From: Podarcis raffonei
Lineage: Eukaryota > Chordata > Lepidosauria > Squamata > Lacertidae
Length of the DNA stretch: 64,000 bases
Assembly: GCF_027172205.1 (NCBI RefSeq)
Contig: NC_070618.1
Location: forward strand, 8,624,001-8,688,000
Direction of reading: 5' to 3'
Shown: in pieces, positions 11,321 to 21,770 of the stretch
Layout: every line of letters begins with the position of its first letter
How positions within the stretch are numbered: position 1 is the stretch's first letter
Position numbers and translations under genes: made by a program
Notes under the pieces: generated by a model
Database searches by the model: none
What the model was told of the DNA's origin: nothing
The model's input: the letters and a program-made list of their open reading frames with translations, nothing else

Positions 11321-11985
11321 AAGCTTCAAGGACTGAAATCTATATTTTTGAAAGTGGATGTTTTCTGTCCCACCACTTCCACCTCAGGAACAAGTTTGGA
11401 GTTGATCTCTTGAGAGGTCAAACTTGGCATAAGGGTTCCCCAGATGGGAGTAGTGGTCTTTATCCATGTTTGGATGTCAGGTACAATTTTCAATCAATAT
11501 GGCATACCAAATCATGACTTTGGATTGATTTTACCCAATATTGGGCTTGATGGGTCCAAATTCTCAAATTGCACTATTCATTTAAAAATCACATTTTTTG
11601 TTTCAAAAAAATACCTAGGCAGCATTAGGCACTCCTCACTAGTAACATATACGAAGCTCTGTGACAATTTTTTAAAACAAAATAATAAATTTGCAATGTA
11701 CATTTCTAGTATTTGATGTCAGTATGCAAGGAATAGCTTGGGAGTGTAAAAGTGAAGTGTGTGTCGCAATTTAAAATTCGTAAAATGCCAGAAGCAAATA
11801 ATAATCTGTGCACCTGATTATCAAAACTCATCAAATCTCTCACATGAGGTGACAAGTTCCATACAGTGAGACACTTAATATCAGAATCAACATACACTGT
11901 GTAAGTCCTAGCACTCTAATAGGCTTAAGATTAAATTATTATACATCCTACCAAGGAACTGGGGACAAGACACATGGCTCTCCCC
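11320..11985. other. Intergenic, no feature seen
   Basis: Unique-looking AT-rich sequence with no gene, RNA or repeat that I can support. Confidence 0.4.
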
Positions 11986-12140
11986 TCCCCCTCTATTTTA
12001 GCTTCACAACAACCTTGCAACACAGTTTAGGCTAAGACAATGATTGGCCCAAGGCCATCTAGTATCATCCATACCTGAAAGGAGAGGGGAATCTGGATCT
12101 GCCTGCTCCAAGACCAAAACTAACCACTGCTATAACATTC
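11985..12140 (-). repeat. MIR-like SINE, reverse
   Basis: It contains the reverse CORE-SINE signature (cttcacaacaaccttgcaac, ttggcccaaggccatct, and a terminal aactaaccactgctataac resembling a reversed tRNA head). Confidence 0.55.
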
Positions 12141-12484
12141 TAGCAGCTCCAGCAGCTGTTTCCCTGTTGCCACTGAAGATATCACGCACACTCTTTGGGC
12201 ATGTGCAATGTGAAACACCCACCTTGTAAAATTTAAACATTACCACAAAGAATTTTCTTTCTTTTCCCCCAGCAGGGCTTTGAAATGCTAATCTTTTCTG
12301 AGTCATTCCTTACTTACTCCACTTAAAGTGAAGCCAAACCAGTCAAACCAGGAGTCAATTAACCAGATTTGGAAAATCAGCAAACACTTCCAAATTGTCA
12401 GGTATGAAATCATGCAAATTCCAACACCACCCCTAGGTCTACTCTATATATAATCTATATAAATAAGTCACAGCATTCTGTCAT

Positions 12485-12600
12485 ATTCTAGGGTAGGGAG
12501 TTTATTTATTCTCATTTATTTCTGACAGTTATGTTCCACTTTCCTTCCAAGGTTCCCAAGGTGATATGCATGGTTTTCTTCCTTCCTATTTTCTCTGGCA
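12485..12600 (-). repeat. LINE 3' tail fragment, reverse
   Basis: gtttatttattctcattta followed by ttccaaggttcccaaggtg is the usual reversed end of squamate L2/CR1-type elements. Confidence 0.45.
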
Positions 12601-12676
12601 GGAGGAAAACCTGTCATCCCTTTTGAGGGGAAAACATAGCTAGGAGCAGTGCCCTTCCTGTACCTTTGGGGTAAGG

Positions 12677-12813
12677 CAGGCTTCCTCAGCCTCAGCCCTC
12701 CAGATGCTTTGAGACTACAATTCCCAGCATCCCTGACCACTGGTCCTGCTAGCTAGGGATCATGGGAGTTGTAAGCCAAAAACACCCGGAGGGCCGAGGC
12801 TGAGGAAGCCCTG
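12677..12813. mobile_element. hAT-type MITE, copy 1
   Basis: A 137-bp non-autonomous DNA transposon with long terminal inverted repeats (starts CAGGCTTCCTCAGCC, ends GGCTGAGGAAGCCCTG). It is flanked by the 8-bp duplication gggtaagg at 12669-12676 and 12814-12821. Eight-base duplications are diagnostic of hAT-superfamily transposition. Related to the copy at 26207-26342. Confidence 0.85.
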
Positions 12814-13264
12814 GGGTAAGGGCTGTTGCCATGTGGGGTTTCCAGAAGCTTCTGGCAGGCCACCTTTCATTCGATCTAGCATCAGGGCTACGTGCTTGTC
12901 TTGGGGTTAGCACAATGAGAGCCTCAACTCAGTGGTGGTGAAAAAGACAAATGCAATGTTTGGGATTGTTAGGAAGAAGACTGAAAATACAACAGCCATT
13001 ATCTTAACGCCTTTCCCTTTGCAGAAACTGATAATACTGACACATCTGGAATAGCAATTACAGTTGCTTCAAGTTTCTGCTTGCGAGGAGGCCCTGACCT
13101 TAACATTATTTTCTACTCCCAGATTGGCAGGTGCTTTGGGGGAGGACTAGCTGTTTATCTTCCTACAGGCAGCGCCTGAGGGTACTGGCCCTCCGCAGCA
13201 GACATCACATGCCAAGTGAGGAATTCTGTTGGCTTGCACTAAGGCGGAAGATCTACATGTGCAA

Positions 13265-13340
13265 AACAAATGTATGCAAAGCTGCTTGTAAGCCGCCTTG
13301 TAGATCTACAGGGTGGAAAGGCAGGATAGGATCTGTCGAC
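13265..13340 (+). repeat. LINE 3' tail fragment
   Basis: gtaagccgccttgtagatct then gggtggaaaggcaggatag resembles the 3' end of L2-type LINEs. Confidence 0.45.
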
Positions 13341-13479
13341 TGGCTGGCTGGCTGATTCTGCTTGGCTCGCCTTGAAAGGATTTCAGAGTTGGGAAATGTG
13401 CAAAGTAAGTAAGATAGGAAAGAACCAAGGCTGCAAAGCAGGGAATGGACCAGTGGGCACATGTTTAATTTTGAGAGAG

Positions 13480-13695
13480 TACAGTGGGTGCTGCTGCAGG
13501 AAGGTAAACGCCATTTCCATGCACTCTGGCACTCATCACGGTGCTCAGTGCGCCAGAAGCAGTTTAATCATGCTGGCCACATGACCTGTGGAAGCTGTCT
13601 GCAGACAAATGCTGGCTCCCTTGGCCTGCAAGCAGAGATGAGTGCTGCACCCCATAGTCAAGTTTGACTGGACTTAACTATCCAGGAGTTCTTCA
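13480..13695 (+). repeat. Sauria-type SINE fragment, forward, old
   Basis: It matches the 3' two thirds of the Sauria-type SINEs elsewhere in the window in the opposite orientation (ggtaaacgccatttccatgc, catgctggccacatgacc, tggctcccttggcc). The tRNA head is not recognisable. Confidence 0.65.
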
Positions 13696-14215
13696 CCTTT
13701 ATTTTTTCTACCTTTATAATAGAAATGCCAAAGTATCAGCAATACAAGAACTAGAAAGCCCCCTTCCCCTTGAGAGAACAGGCAATACTCAACAGGCCAA
13801 GAAAAACACTTCTCACAGCAATAAACCAGAATTCAGGCCATGAAATATCAATAATGATTTACAAATAAGCCGGTTGGAAGACGTATTTCTTTAGGGCCTT
13901 CCAAACTTACCTTACCAGTGTCCTACTTGGTTGAAGTATTCACCTACTCTTGTACTTTCAGATGGCACTATTTTGAAAACAGTCTGAGACCATTTCTCTC
14001 TACCAGGATATTCTGTTGCCGATCTGCTACTGGTCCTAAAACAAAGGAATCTCAAAGGGAAAATCCTGGATAGTCATAAGTTTTATTCTGTTCATTTGAG
14101 TCTGAATACAGGCAATGGTTTCCTGTCCCACTACAGAAGTTAACTACCGGTAACTCAGCATTGCTGAGTTTCTAACATTATCATTTGTGTTATCGTTTGT
14201 GAAAGGACACTATGC
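13696..14215. other. Intergenic, no feature seen
   Basis: No gene or clear repeat was recognised. Confidence 0.4.
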
Positions 14216-14339
14216 TTGTTTTACATATATTCCAAGCCCCGAATGAATTGCCACTGCTTGTACTTGTTGCATTTCATCTCCCTCTGAGTTCTCGGCTTAC
14301 AATTGCTCACCATGTGTAGATGTGAATGAATAACCCTGC

Positions 14340-14445
14340 AAACTGATAATGCTTCGTGCATCTGAAGAATGGAACTTGAACTTATGTCATAATAATTTGT
14401 TTGTCTTTTAAGGTGCCACAAGACTCTTTGTTGTTAATTAGATTA
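14340..14445 (+). repeat. Old interspersed repeat of the family seen at 56.6 kb
   Basis: gcatctgaagaatggaactt followed by ttaaggtgccacaagactc is the hallmark of an amniote repeat whose better-preserved copy lies at 56554-56786. Class uncertain. Confidence 0.5.
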
Positions 14446-14898
14446 GTTGCTGTTCAGTGCAAAATGATTTCAGGAGGAAGCTGCTGGGACAAAGAAACAA
14501 CACTGGACATTCTCCCATGTTTTGAAATGATCAAATGTTGCCAAGTAATTCTTCTGTTATGTAAATTTTGACCTGTCTATTGGAAAACTCTTAAGCATAA
14601 TTTCCCAGCACAGATCTATTTATGAGTTTTTCAAAGAAGGATATAATCACTGTTTGAATCAAGATAGAACAGTTTTTCTGCTGATTAGCAGGTCAGAGCA
14701 GTGTCATTTTAGGAGGTCAAACTTAATTTTTGCAAATTTCTTCAGTGAAATATATGTTTTGGGGTGTGAGAAATTTTATTTTTTTGTGAATGGCAGCATT
14801 TCGCTTAGTAATTATGCATTTGATGAAGAAGCATGTAAACTGCTCTCGGAAAACCAAAGAATTTAAATTTTACTTTCTGAAAATGTCAGATAATGCTA

Positions 14899-14950
14899 AA
14901 TACATACATACATACATACATACATACATACATACATAATACATACATAA
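14899..14950 (+). repeat. (TACA)n microsatellite
   Basis: About 12 tetranucleotide units, with a small interruption near the 3' end. Confidence 0.95.
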
Positions 14951-15103
14951 AAATAATATTAATATATAACTGCAAGTATTTGGCATTTTAAAAAATTATT
15001 CCTATGCAATTTTACACACATTTTACTTACCAAGCAAAACAAAATTATACTAATTTAATTTAATCAAAATAATTTAATCAAAATATATTTTGCATTCCAA
15101 GTC

Positions 15104-15179
15104 ATGTTACAAGTTTTTAGCACAACTTTTTAGGAATTTGAAAGTATTCCAAAAAAGTTGTGCTAAAAAGTTGTAACAT
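15104..15179. repeat. 34-bp-arm inverted repeat (stable hairpin)
   Basis: The arms are 15104-15136/7 and 15146-15179, with a loop of about 8-9 nt. The left arm differs from the reverse complement of the right arm at two positions. The transcript would fold into a hairpin of pre-miRNA size on either strand. No terminal duplication was seen. Confidence 0.75.
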
Positions 15180-15665
15180 AACTACATGCTTAATTTCCCA
15201 AAGCTATGTTTGCCAAGGTATTTTAAGTTTACCGTAGTTTACTGCACTGGCTATGGTGGAAGAGGATCTTAAACCTTCCTATGCCTGTTGATTATGTCCT
15301 GGAAATACCCCCCCAGGCCAATTCTCTAGATTTACATCTTATTTCAGACCTTGGCGGGGGTGGGGGGTGGAAACCCAGAGGAACACCAGGCTGGGGGTAT
15401 ATTCAGGAGAACATTTGTGGATGGAAGAAGGCAGGGAGGGATGTGATATGGGACTGGCCCAGGGGGCCTGAACTCTGGGTGTTTTGTGTTGGGTCTTGGA
15501 ACACTTGTGCCTCCTCCACTGAAAAATCCTCATGGGACCCTATAGCCACTGACACACAGAATAAGACCTAACAGTCTGAGTTGGTTCCCTCAGCAAAAGT
15601 AAGCATATTTATTTATTTACATAGAGCTGTGGTTGGTGGGTCATTTGCCTATACAATGGCATATA

Positions 15666-15929
15666 CAGTGGTGCCTCGCAAGACGAAATTAATTCGTTCC
15701 GCGAGTCTTTTCGTCTTGCGATGTTTTTCGTCTTGCGAAGCACGGTCCGTCGCAACTGCGCCTCTTCAAGTGGCTTTAAGAAAAAAGCGAACAAACTCGC
15801 AAGACGTTTTCGTCTTGCGAAGCAAGCCCATAGGGAAAATCGTCTAGCAAAGCAACGCAAAAAACGAAAAACCCTTTTGTCTTGCGCGTTTTTCATTTTG
15901 CGAGGCATTCGTCTTGCGGGGCACCACTG
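15666..15929. mobile_element. Tc1/mariner-type MITE (CAGTGGTGCCTCGCAAGACG family)
   Basis: A 264-bp element beginning CAGTGGTGCCTCGC and ending GGGGCACCACTG, flanked on both sides by TA (15664-15665, 15930-15931). It contains internal repeats of tcgtcttgcga in both orientations. TA duplication and CAG termini fit Tc1/mariner/pogo. It has no coding capacity. Confidence 0.85.
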
Positions 15930-16443
15930 TACACCTTCTCCTGTCCCTGGCCAATTACCCCATACAAGTGCCCAAACTATCAGAGTTTTTGCTGTGCCAT
16001 GACGACCTCCAAAAAAAGGAAGGGATAAAACATTGTGAAAGCCTGCAGGTCATTCCCAATCTTCTAAACACAGGTAAGAGATACGTTGGAGAACATTATA
16101 TTTGTCTTAGGCCTTAGTCACAGTTAACTTGTGCAGGATTGTGTACAATGTCTTTTGTGTTCCTTACCAGGAATTATGCTGTTTGTATGCTGTCTCTGAA
16201 CGACTTTCCACCAAAATACCTTCTACAAACATGTAACTTTAATCTCTGTAAAATGTTGCATTTTGCACAAGCAAGTATACAGTACTGTTGTAGAAAAATT
16301 GGGGGTTGGCTTTTGCTGCCCAGCTTCCCAAGGGACTCTGAGTCCCCTAAGTCCATGAACAGTCAGAGAAGAATGGATGGAGACAGGATTCAGTGAAAGA
16401 GAGGCAGAATTTGCTTTGCTTTATTGTTGCAACAGAGTCCGTC

Positions 16444-16457
16444 TCCCCCCCCCCCCC
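16444..16457 (+). repeat. Poly(C) run
   Basis: About 14 C in a row, directly visible. Confidence 0.9.
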
Positions 16458-16496
16458 GCCTTCTTGCAATGAAGTGAAAGACCCAGAACAAAGTGT

Positions 16497-16798
16497 AAAG
16501 GTAAAGGGACCCCAGACCATTAGGTCCAGTCGTGATCAACTCTGGGGTTGCAGCGCTCATCTCGCTTTATTGGCCAAGGGAGCCGGCATACAGGACTCTG
16601 GCAAACCAGAGCAGCACACGGAAATGCCGTTTACCTTCCCGCCGGAGTGGTACCTATTTATCTACTTGCACTTTGACGTGCCTTCGAACTGCTAGGATGG
16701 CAGGAGCAGGGACCGAGCAACGGGAGATCACCGCCGACCTTCGATCGGCAAGTCCTAGGCTCTGTGGTTTAACCCACAGCGCCACCCACGTCCCTTCT
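16497..16798 (-). mobile_element. Sauria-type tRNA SINE
   Basis: A full-length-looking SINE on the minus strand. The head on that strand contains gtgggtggcgctgtgggtta (A-box region); the tail is made of ctttac units. It is flanked by the perfect 12-bp repeat agaacaaagtgt (16485-16496 and 16799-16810). Confidence 0.9.
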
Positions 16799-16810
16799 AG
16801 AACAAAGTGT

Positions 16811-17800
16811 GCAGGAACCTTTAAAGACTTTAGTCATTGCCCAACCCCTTAGCCAAATACCACCCTAAGAGCATCATACATATATCACAGAAGTGTGGCT
16901 TCTCTCCCCAATGTCTGATTATGTTTTTACTGATTGCAATACCTGGGCAGTCTGGCCATTGTTTTGAGATGATAGTCTTGAATTCAAGTCGCAGGCATAC
17001 CCTTTTCATACAGAAAATATGCCCTTAAGGCAGGATTTGAAAGATTTGTAAGTGAAATAACTATTGGGAAAGGTTCTTCTTTTGCAGAGGAAATAGAGTC
17101 CTTTGGAGAGCCAAGAAGGTTTTTGGGATTGTTCTAAGTCTATTTTTTCTCAGGAATATTACCTGAATTTTGAAGGGTGAAGGATTGTTTTTCTGTGGAG
17201 TGGGTGTCTGCTATGTGTGTGCACCCTAAAATTTTATAATAAGACTGTGCTGTGCATAATTTATAATGCTAATTTATCTATAATCACACATATTATTATA
17301 GATTATTCTGCACACCTTATCTTTCTCATAACATCTCAACAGACTACTGGAATGAGAAGCTAATGAACATAGAAGACCATAATTCTCATTCCCATAACTA
17401 TCATTAGCCATTAATATTATTTCTAGCTCCTCTTTACCCAGCTGGCTTTGTAATATTTGTTATGAGCTGGAGCACATAAAATAAAATTTAAATACCGTAA
17501 CTACAGCTTTCCCCATTCCCATTTCATACCAAGATACATGGAAGAGAGGCTTAGGAAGAAGCATTTGGGAGGATTCTTCGAAATGGATTTGGAGCATTGT
17601 AATAAATATTATTATTAATCTTACAAATTCATATTAAGATGACATTTGACACTCAAAAAATAGTATTCAGGGTGGGAGATATGAACTGGAGGTATAAAAG
17701 TGTAACGGAGTATTAGTATTGCTCAAATATTGTGATTCTCTGGGAGATGATTGAGGAGAATATCAGGAGATGAAAGTGTACTTGTAAGATTGCCTTACTC
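16811..17800. other. Intergenic, no feature seen
   Basis: AT-rich, without a gene or recognisable repeat. Confidence 0.4.
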
Positions 17801-17819
17801 CATATGTACCCACTTAACT

Positions 17820-18119
17820 GATTCAATCTTTAGAACTAGCACTGTTACAAGTGCCACATAATACTTGTTCAACACTTTTAAGAAATTGGTCTTTTAGTGT
17901 GGCAGCACCTAAACTTTGAAACCCTCTAATGACATGAGGCAGGTGCTTTTGCTGTACTCTTTTTGGCACTGGCACCTGCTTAAAACACTTTTGCTTGGCA
18001 AGTCCATTCAGATACATAATGTCGGTGTGTTTTAATTTATTTTTAGTCTAATGTTAACCAACTTTAAATTGTTTTTAATTACTTGTTTTTTGCTTTCTTT
18101 GCCAATTTTTAAAATATTT
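17820..18119 (+). repeat. L2-like LINE 3' region, left part (interrupted)
   Basis: It contains the LINE end signature (agtgtggcagcacctaaac, then aggcaggtgcttttgctgta) followed by a T-rich tail. It resumes after the LTR at 18422 (attgtaaaccacttacagg, then aaataaataaataaa). Confidence 0.6.
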
Positions 18120-18416
18120 TGTTAAGTTGTGGGTTGACATAGCAGACGACACAGCGATTTCTCCAAAGCAGCTCTTTATTTTGTAAGCTGGAACAGAACT
18201 GAACTGCGGAGCTCAGTCAGCCTGCTTATATAGAGCTACAGAACAATTGTAACTGTTGCAACATTCTAAAACTATCCAATCACTGAACGTCACTTTTCGT
18301 TCCTTCATTTGCATACAAAACTATCCAATCACTAAATGTCACTTTCGATCCTTCATTTGCATAACTATCTACAGTATCCCCCTGCTGGCCCAGGGTGAGA
18401 ACTTCAGTACATAACA
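18120..18416 (-). mobile_element. Solo LTR of an endogenous retrovirus/LTR element
   Basis: A 297-bp LTR with ends TGTTA/TAACA, flanked by the perfect 5-bp duplication tattt (18115-18119 and 18417-18421). On the minus strand it shows a tatataagc TATA box, an AATAAA about 55 nt downstream and a U5-like end, so U3-R-U5 order is intact. The U3 region holds two 46-47-bp direct repeats (18269-18315 and 18318-18363) with CCAAT-type attgg motifs on the minus strand. No internal region remains. The near-perfect ends suggest a moderate age. Confidence 0.85.
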
Positions 18417-18421
18417 TATTT

Positions 18422-18495
18422 ATTGTAAACCACTTACAGGTTTATTACAATGAAGCAGTTTATGTATAAATATTGTGAAATAAATAAATAAAACT
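18422..18495 (+). repeat. L2-like LINE 3' tail, right part
   Basis: Continuation of the fragment at 17820-18119, ending in aaataaataaataaa. Confidence 0.55.
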
Positions 18496-20015
18496 TAACA
18501 TTCTACCTATTTGTTATGCTTTGAAATAACAAGGTGCAGAAGGTGCAGCTACATAATTGATTATGGATTATGTAAAAATTCTTAGCTGAAATATTATTAG
18601 AAAGAAAACACTGTTGACTTTGTGTAACTTGAATACCTGAGTGAGATAAGTGAAATCAGGCTGTAGGACTGGAAATAATGTATTGCTAATCTTGATATAA
18701 TTTTGATATACTCGTGGACTGTAGGCATGTGATTTAGCTGTTGATTGTGCAAGAATGGTTGAGATCAAGGAAAACAATAAAATGCTGTAATTTCTACGGC
18801 CTAAAAGGTTTGGATATTTTAAAAATGCAAAAGATATAGACTGGGTTGCATGTATTTGTGGCCATTCAAGTAAACTGAAAACCTACATCTCAAACTATAG
18901 CAAACAGTCTGGGATCCAAAGAGCTATTATAGATAAGCCTAAGGGCTTGGCGGGAGTGCTTGGTGGAATTTTTTTACTTTCTTTTTCAAAAGCAGAACCC
19001 CTCCCCAGGCCACATAACACACTTTTTGAAGGTACCCTGTTACTTTAATAAAAACACCCAAGCTTTTGCAGTATCAAGGAAAGCTAGCTATGCACGAACC
19101 ATTCAGTACCTGGATAAATATTAGAAAATGTACTCACAGCCTAATGAAGTGGTGAAATTATATCCAGCTGAAGAACCCAGCAACTATGCCCCCACCTGCC
19201 TCTTCTCATTACAGAAACTATTCCTCGCTGCAAAACAACAGGCTGCAATCTGCATACCTTTAATTTGCAGGGTGAGAGAAAAGTGCCTGAGGGTGTCAAC
19301 TTCAGGTGGGGGTCACAATTTAGCATCTCATCAGACAGCACTTTTGTTCTAAAAATGGGATCTCCAGCTCACATAAATGATTGGGCAACAAGTTAAACAG
19401 ACCCATACTTCAGTGGATGAAAACAAACCATACTCATTTAAATGTAACTCCCTCACACATGCCAAATTTCTCTGAACTTCCTTTTAGCATTTCTCAAAAG
19501 TATTTACAGAATCCTTGATATACTTTGGCCCACAGCCAAAAACATGCCTGGTTAGTTCAAATTGGTATATGATTTCTCAACTCAACAGCTCCTGACTGTG
19601 TACTCCTCTCCTTTTGGTATTAATTATTTCTAAATTTTCTTTCCCCTCTTAATCCTGACTCTTTGGTCTGGACCTCTTGCCTCCTTATACCTTTTCTTAA
19701 CTGAATGGTTGCTGGATCTCAGGATTGGAACTGGTTAGGATTTTAGCCGCCTCCTTAGGCTAGGGAAGGGTTCAGTTTAGGGAAAAAGTTAATCCCAAGG
19801 AGAAAGGGGCCCAGAGGTTTTCATTGGGGTCCATTTCCAGCATTTATTCCTCAACCATATTCTTTTAAGAGCTTAACCCACCATCCCCCACATCATGTTA
19901 GTATTTATATCTTTCCCTTTCTGTGCTAGGACAGTGACACAGGTGATCTATTAGCTGTGCCCATACTTGGATGGAGATAGCTGGCCAGTTATGCTCCTAT
20001 ATTACAATGTGTTGT
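18496..20015. other. Intergenic, no feature seen
   Basis: No gene, RNA or confident repeat was recognised in this 1.5-kb stretch. Confidence 0.4.
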
Positions 20016-20213
20016 ATCAAAATTGTCCAAAAGCTGTAGTTGGTTCAAAATAGTGTGGTGAGATTATTGACTGGGAATGGGGTTTTGGCCATATTGCATC
20101 AGTGCTTTGTCAGATGCACTGGCCCCTAGTCCATTAGTGGGCCCAATTATTGGGTCTATTAGTGCTGGTCCTAATCTTTAACAGCTTTGAGCCTGGCTAC
20201 CTGACAGATAGTG
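20016..20213 (+). repeat. L2-like LINE fragment, left part (interrupted by BovB)
   Basis: One frame reads QLVQNSVVRLLTGNG and then an altered HxxPV/LHWLP-type block, the C-terminal region of L2/CR1-like reverse transcriptases. It continues after the BovB insertion at 20628. Confidence 0.65.
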
Positions 20214-20224
20214 TTTTCTAGCAT

Positions 20225-20616
20225 GTTGTTGTTGTTTAGTCATTTAGTCGTGCCCGACTCTTTGTGACCCCATGGACCAGAGCACGCCAGGCACTTCTAT
20301 CTTCCACTGCCTCCCGCAGTTCGGTCAAACTCATGCTAGTAGCTTCGAGAACACTATCCAGCCATCTCGTCCTCTGTCGTCCCCTTCTCCTTGCGCCCTC
20401 CATCTTTCCCAACATCAGGGTCCTTTCTAGGGAGTCTTCTCCCTAGGTGGCCAAAGTATTGGAGCCTCAGCTTCTCCATGAGGTGGTGAAAGTATTGGAG
20501 CCTCAGCTTCAGGATCTGTCCTTCCAGTGAGCACTCAGGGCTGATTTCCTTAAGAATGGATAGGTTTGATCTTCTTGCAGTCCATGGGACTCTCAAGAGT
20601 CTCCTCCAGCACCAAC
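20225..20616 (-). mobile_element. BovB (RTE-clade) LINE, 5'-truncated 3' end
   Basis: The plus strand starts gttgttgttgtttagtca then tcgtgcccgactctttgtga, the reverse complement of the BovB 3' terminus. The minus-strand frame gives PWTARRSNLSILKEISPECS and then KLRLQYFGHLGRRL, the C-terminal end of BovB ORF2. It is flanked by the 11-bp direct repeat ttttctagcat (20214-20224 and 20617-20627). BovB is the family known for horizontal transfer between squamates and ruminants. The fragment has an in-frame 36-bp internal duplication. Confidence 0.9.
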
Positions 20617-20627
20617 TTTTCTAGCAT

Positions 20628-20870
20628 ACATCTATCTAAATCTTGAGATCCTCTTAAAAGAACCTATTCCTGGCACTCCGCCAAGTGAAACAAGGCAGGT
20701 GTCTACTAGTGAGAGGGCCGTCTCAATGGTGGCATTCCAGATGTGGACTAGCATCCCAAGAGAAGCTCACCTCATGTCTTCTCTATGGCCTTTTCACTGC
20801 CAGATGTAACCTTTTAATCTACCTGGGCTTTTTAAACAACTAGTGGTTTTTAAATCTGAGGGTGGTATTC
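20628..20870 (+). repeat. L2-like LINE fragment, right part
   Basis: It continues the interrupted LINE (agtgagagggccgtctcaat, ggtggcattccagatgtgga), the usual 3' region of this element group. Confidence 0.6.
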
Positions 20871-20871
20871 A

Positions 20872-20921
20872 ACTAAATTTTACTCAGAGCAGATCCACTG
20901 AAATTAATGGACCTAACATAA
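20872..20921. repeat. Palindromic MITE, left half, split by a SINE
   Basis: gggtggtattcaactaaatt at the left and the reverse-complementary ctagctgaatgctacccc at about 21118-21136 are decayed terminal inverted repeats. The tRNA-Ile SINE at 20922-21076 sits between them. Confidence 0.5.
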
Positions 20922-21076
20922 TAGTGTGGTGCTAATAACACCAAGGTTGCAGGTTTGATCCCCATATGGGACAGTTTCGTCATTCTTCATTGCTGCATAT
21001 TCCTGCATTGCAGGGGGTTGGACTAGATGATCCTCAGGGTCCCTTCCAACTCTACTTTTCTATGATTCTCTGATTA
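20922..21076 (+). mobile_element. tRNA-Ile-derived SINE with CR1-like tail
   Basis: tggtgctaataacaccaagg then gcaggtttgatccccatat is the anticodon-loop to B-box part of tRNA-Ile. The 3' end (ttggactagatgatcctcag, cccttccaactctac) is the CR1 3' terminus, indicating mobilisation by a CR1 LINE. Confidence 0.8.
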
Positions 21077-21284
21077 TCATGTTAAATAATATAATTGGGA
21101 CTAACTAGGAGTAAAACCTAGCTGAATGCTACCCCCTGTTCTTAGTATTTGATTTATGGCCATGCTGACAGCTGGTATTATTTCTTTCTCTGCTGGAAAT
21201 AAATAAGGATAATGCTTTTTTATTATGTTGCATTTTATTTTTAGTGAAACTTCCCGAGAATGTTATACTGTACTGGTGACTGGG

Positions 21285-21720
21285 AGCAGCCACTGAGACC
21301 ACATAACACCGGTCTTGAAAGACCTACACTGGCTCCCAGTACGTTTCGAGCACAATTCAAAGTGTTGTTGCTGACCTTTAAAGCCCTAAACGGCCTCGGT
21401 CCAGTATACCTGAAGGAGCGTTTCCACCCCCATCGTTCTGCCCGGACACTGAGGGCCTTCTGGTGGTTCCCTCGCTGCGAGAAGCCAAGTTACAGGGAAC
21501 CAGGCTGAGGGCCTTCTCAGTGGTGGCACCCACCCTGTGGAATGCCCTCCCATCAGATGTCAAAGAGAAAAACAATTACCAGACTTTTAGAAGACATCAG
21601 AAGGCAGCCCTGTTTAGGGAAGCTTTTAATGTTTAATAGATTATTGTATTTTAATATTCTGTTGGAAGCCACCCAGAGTGGCTGGGGAAACCCAGCCAGA
21701 TGGGTGGGGTATAAATAATA

Positions 21721-21768
<48 letters not shown>

Positions 21769-21770
21769 GG
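21285..21770 (+). mobile_element. L2/CR1-like LINE 3' end with (ATT)n tail
   Basis: The frame reads FRAQFKVLLLTFKALNGLGP then VYLKERF, the conserved C-terminal reverse-transcriptase segment of L2/CR1-type LINEs. It is followed by a 3' UTR with gcccagagtggctggggaaa-like sequence and an (ATT)n tail at 21721-21766. A second copy is at 61106-61505. Confidence 0.8.
21721..21766 (+). repeat. (ATT)n microsatellite at LINE tail
   Basis: About 14 ATT units forming the 3' tail of the LINE fragment. Confidence 0.95.

Noticed and set aside
10921-11517. Overlapping short frames between LTR remnant and MIR-like SINE
   Set aside because: They cross repeat boundaries and have no homology that I can recognise.
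14899-14950. Regular short repeats that could suggest a CRISPR-like array
   Set aside because: These are uninterrupted tetranucleotide units with no spacers, in a vertebrate genome.
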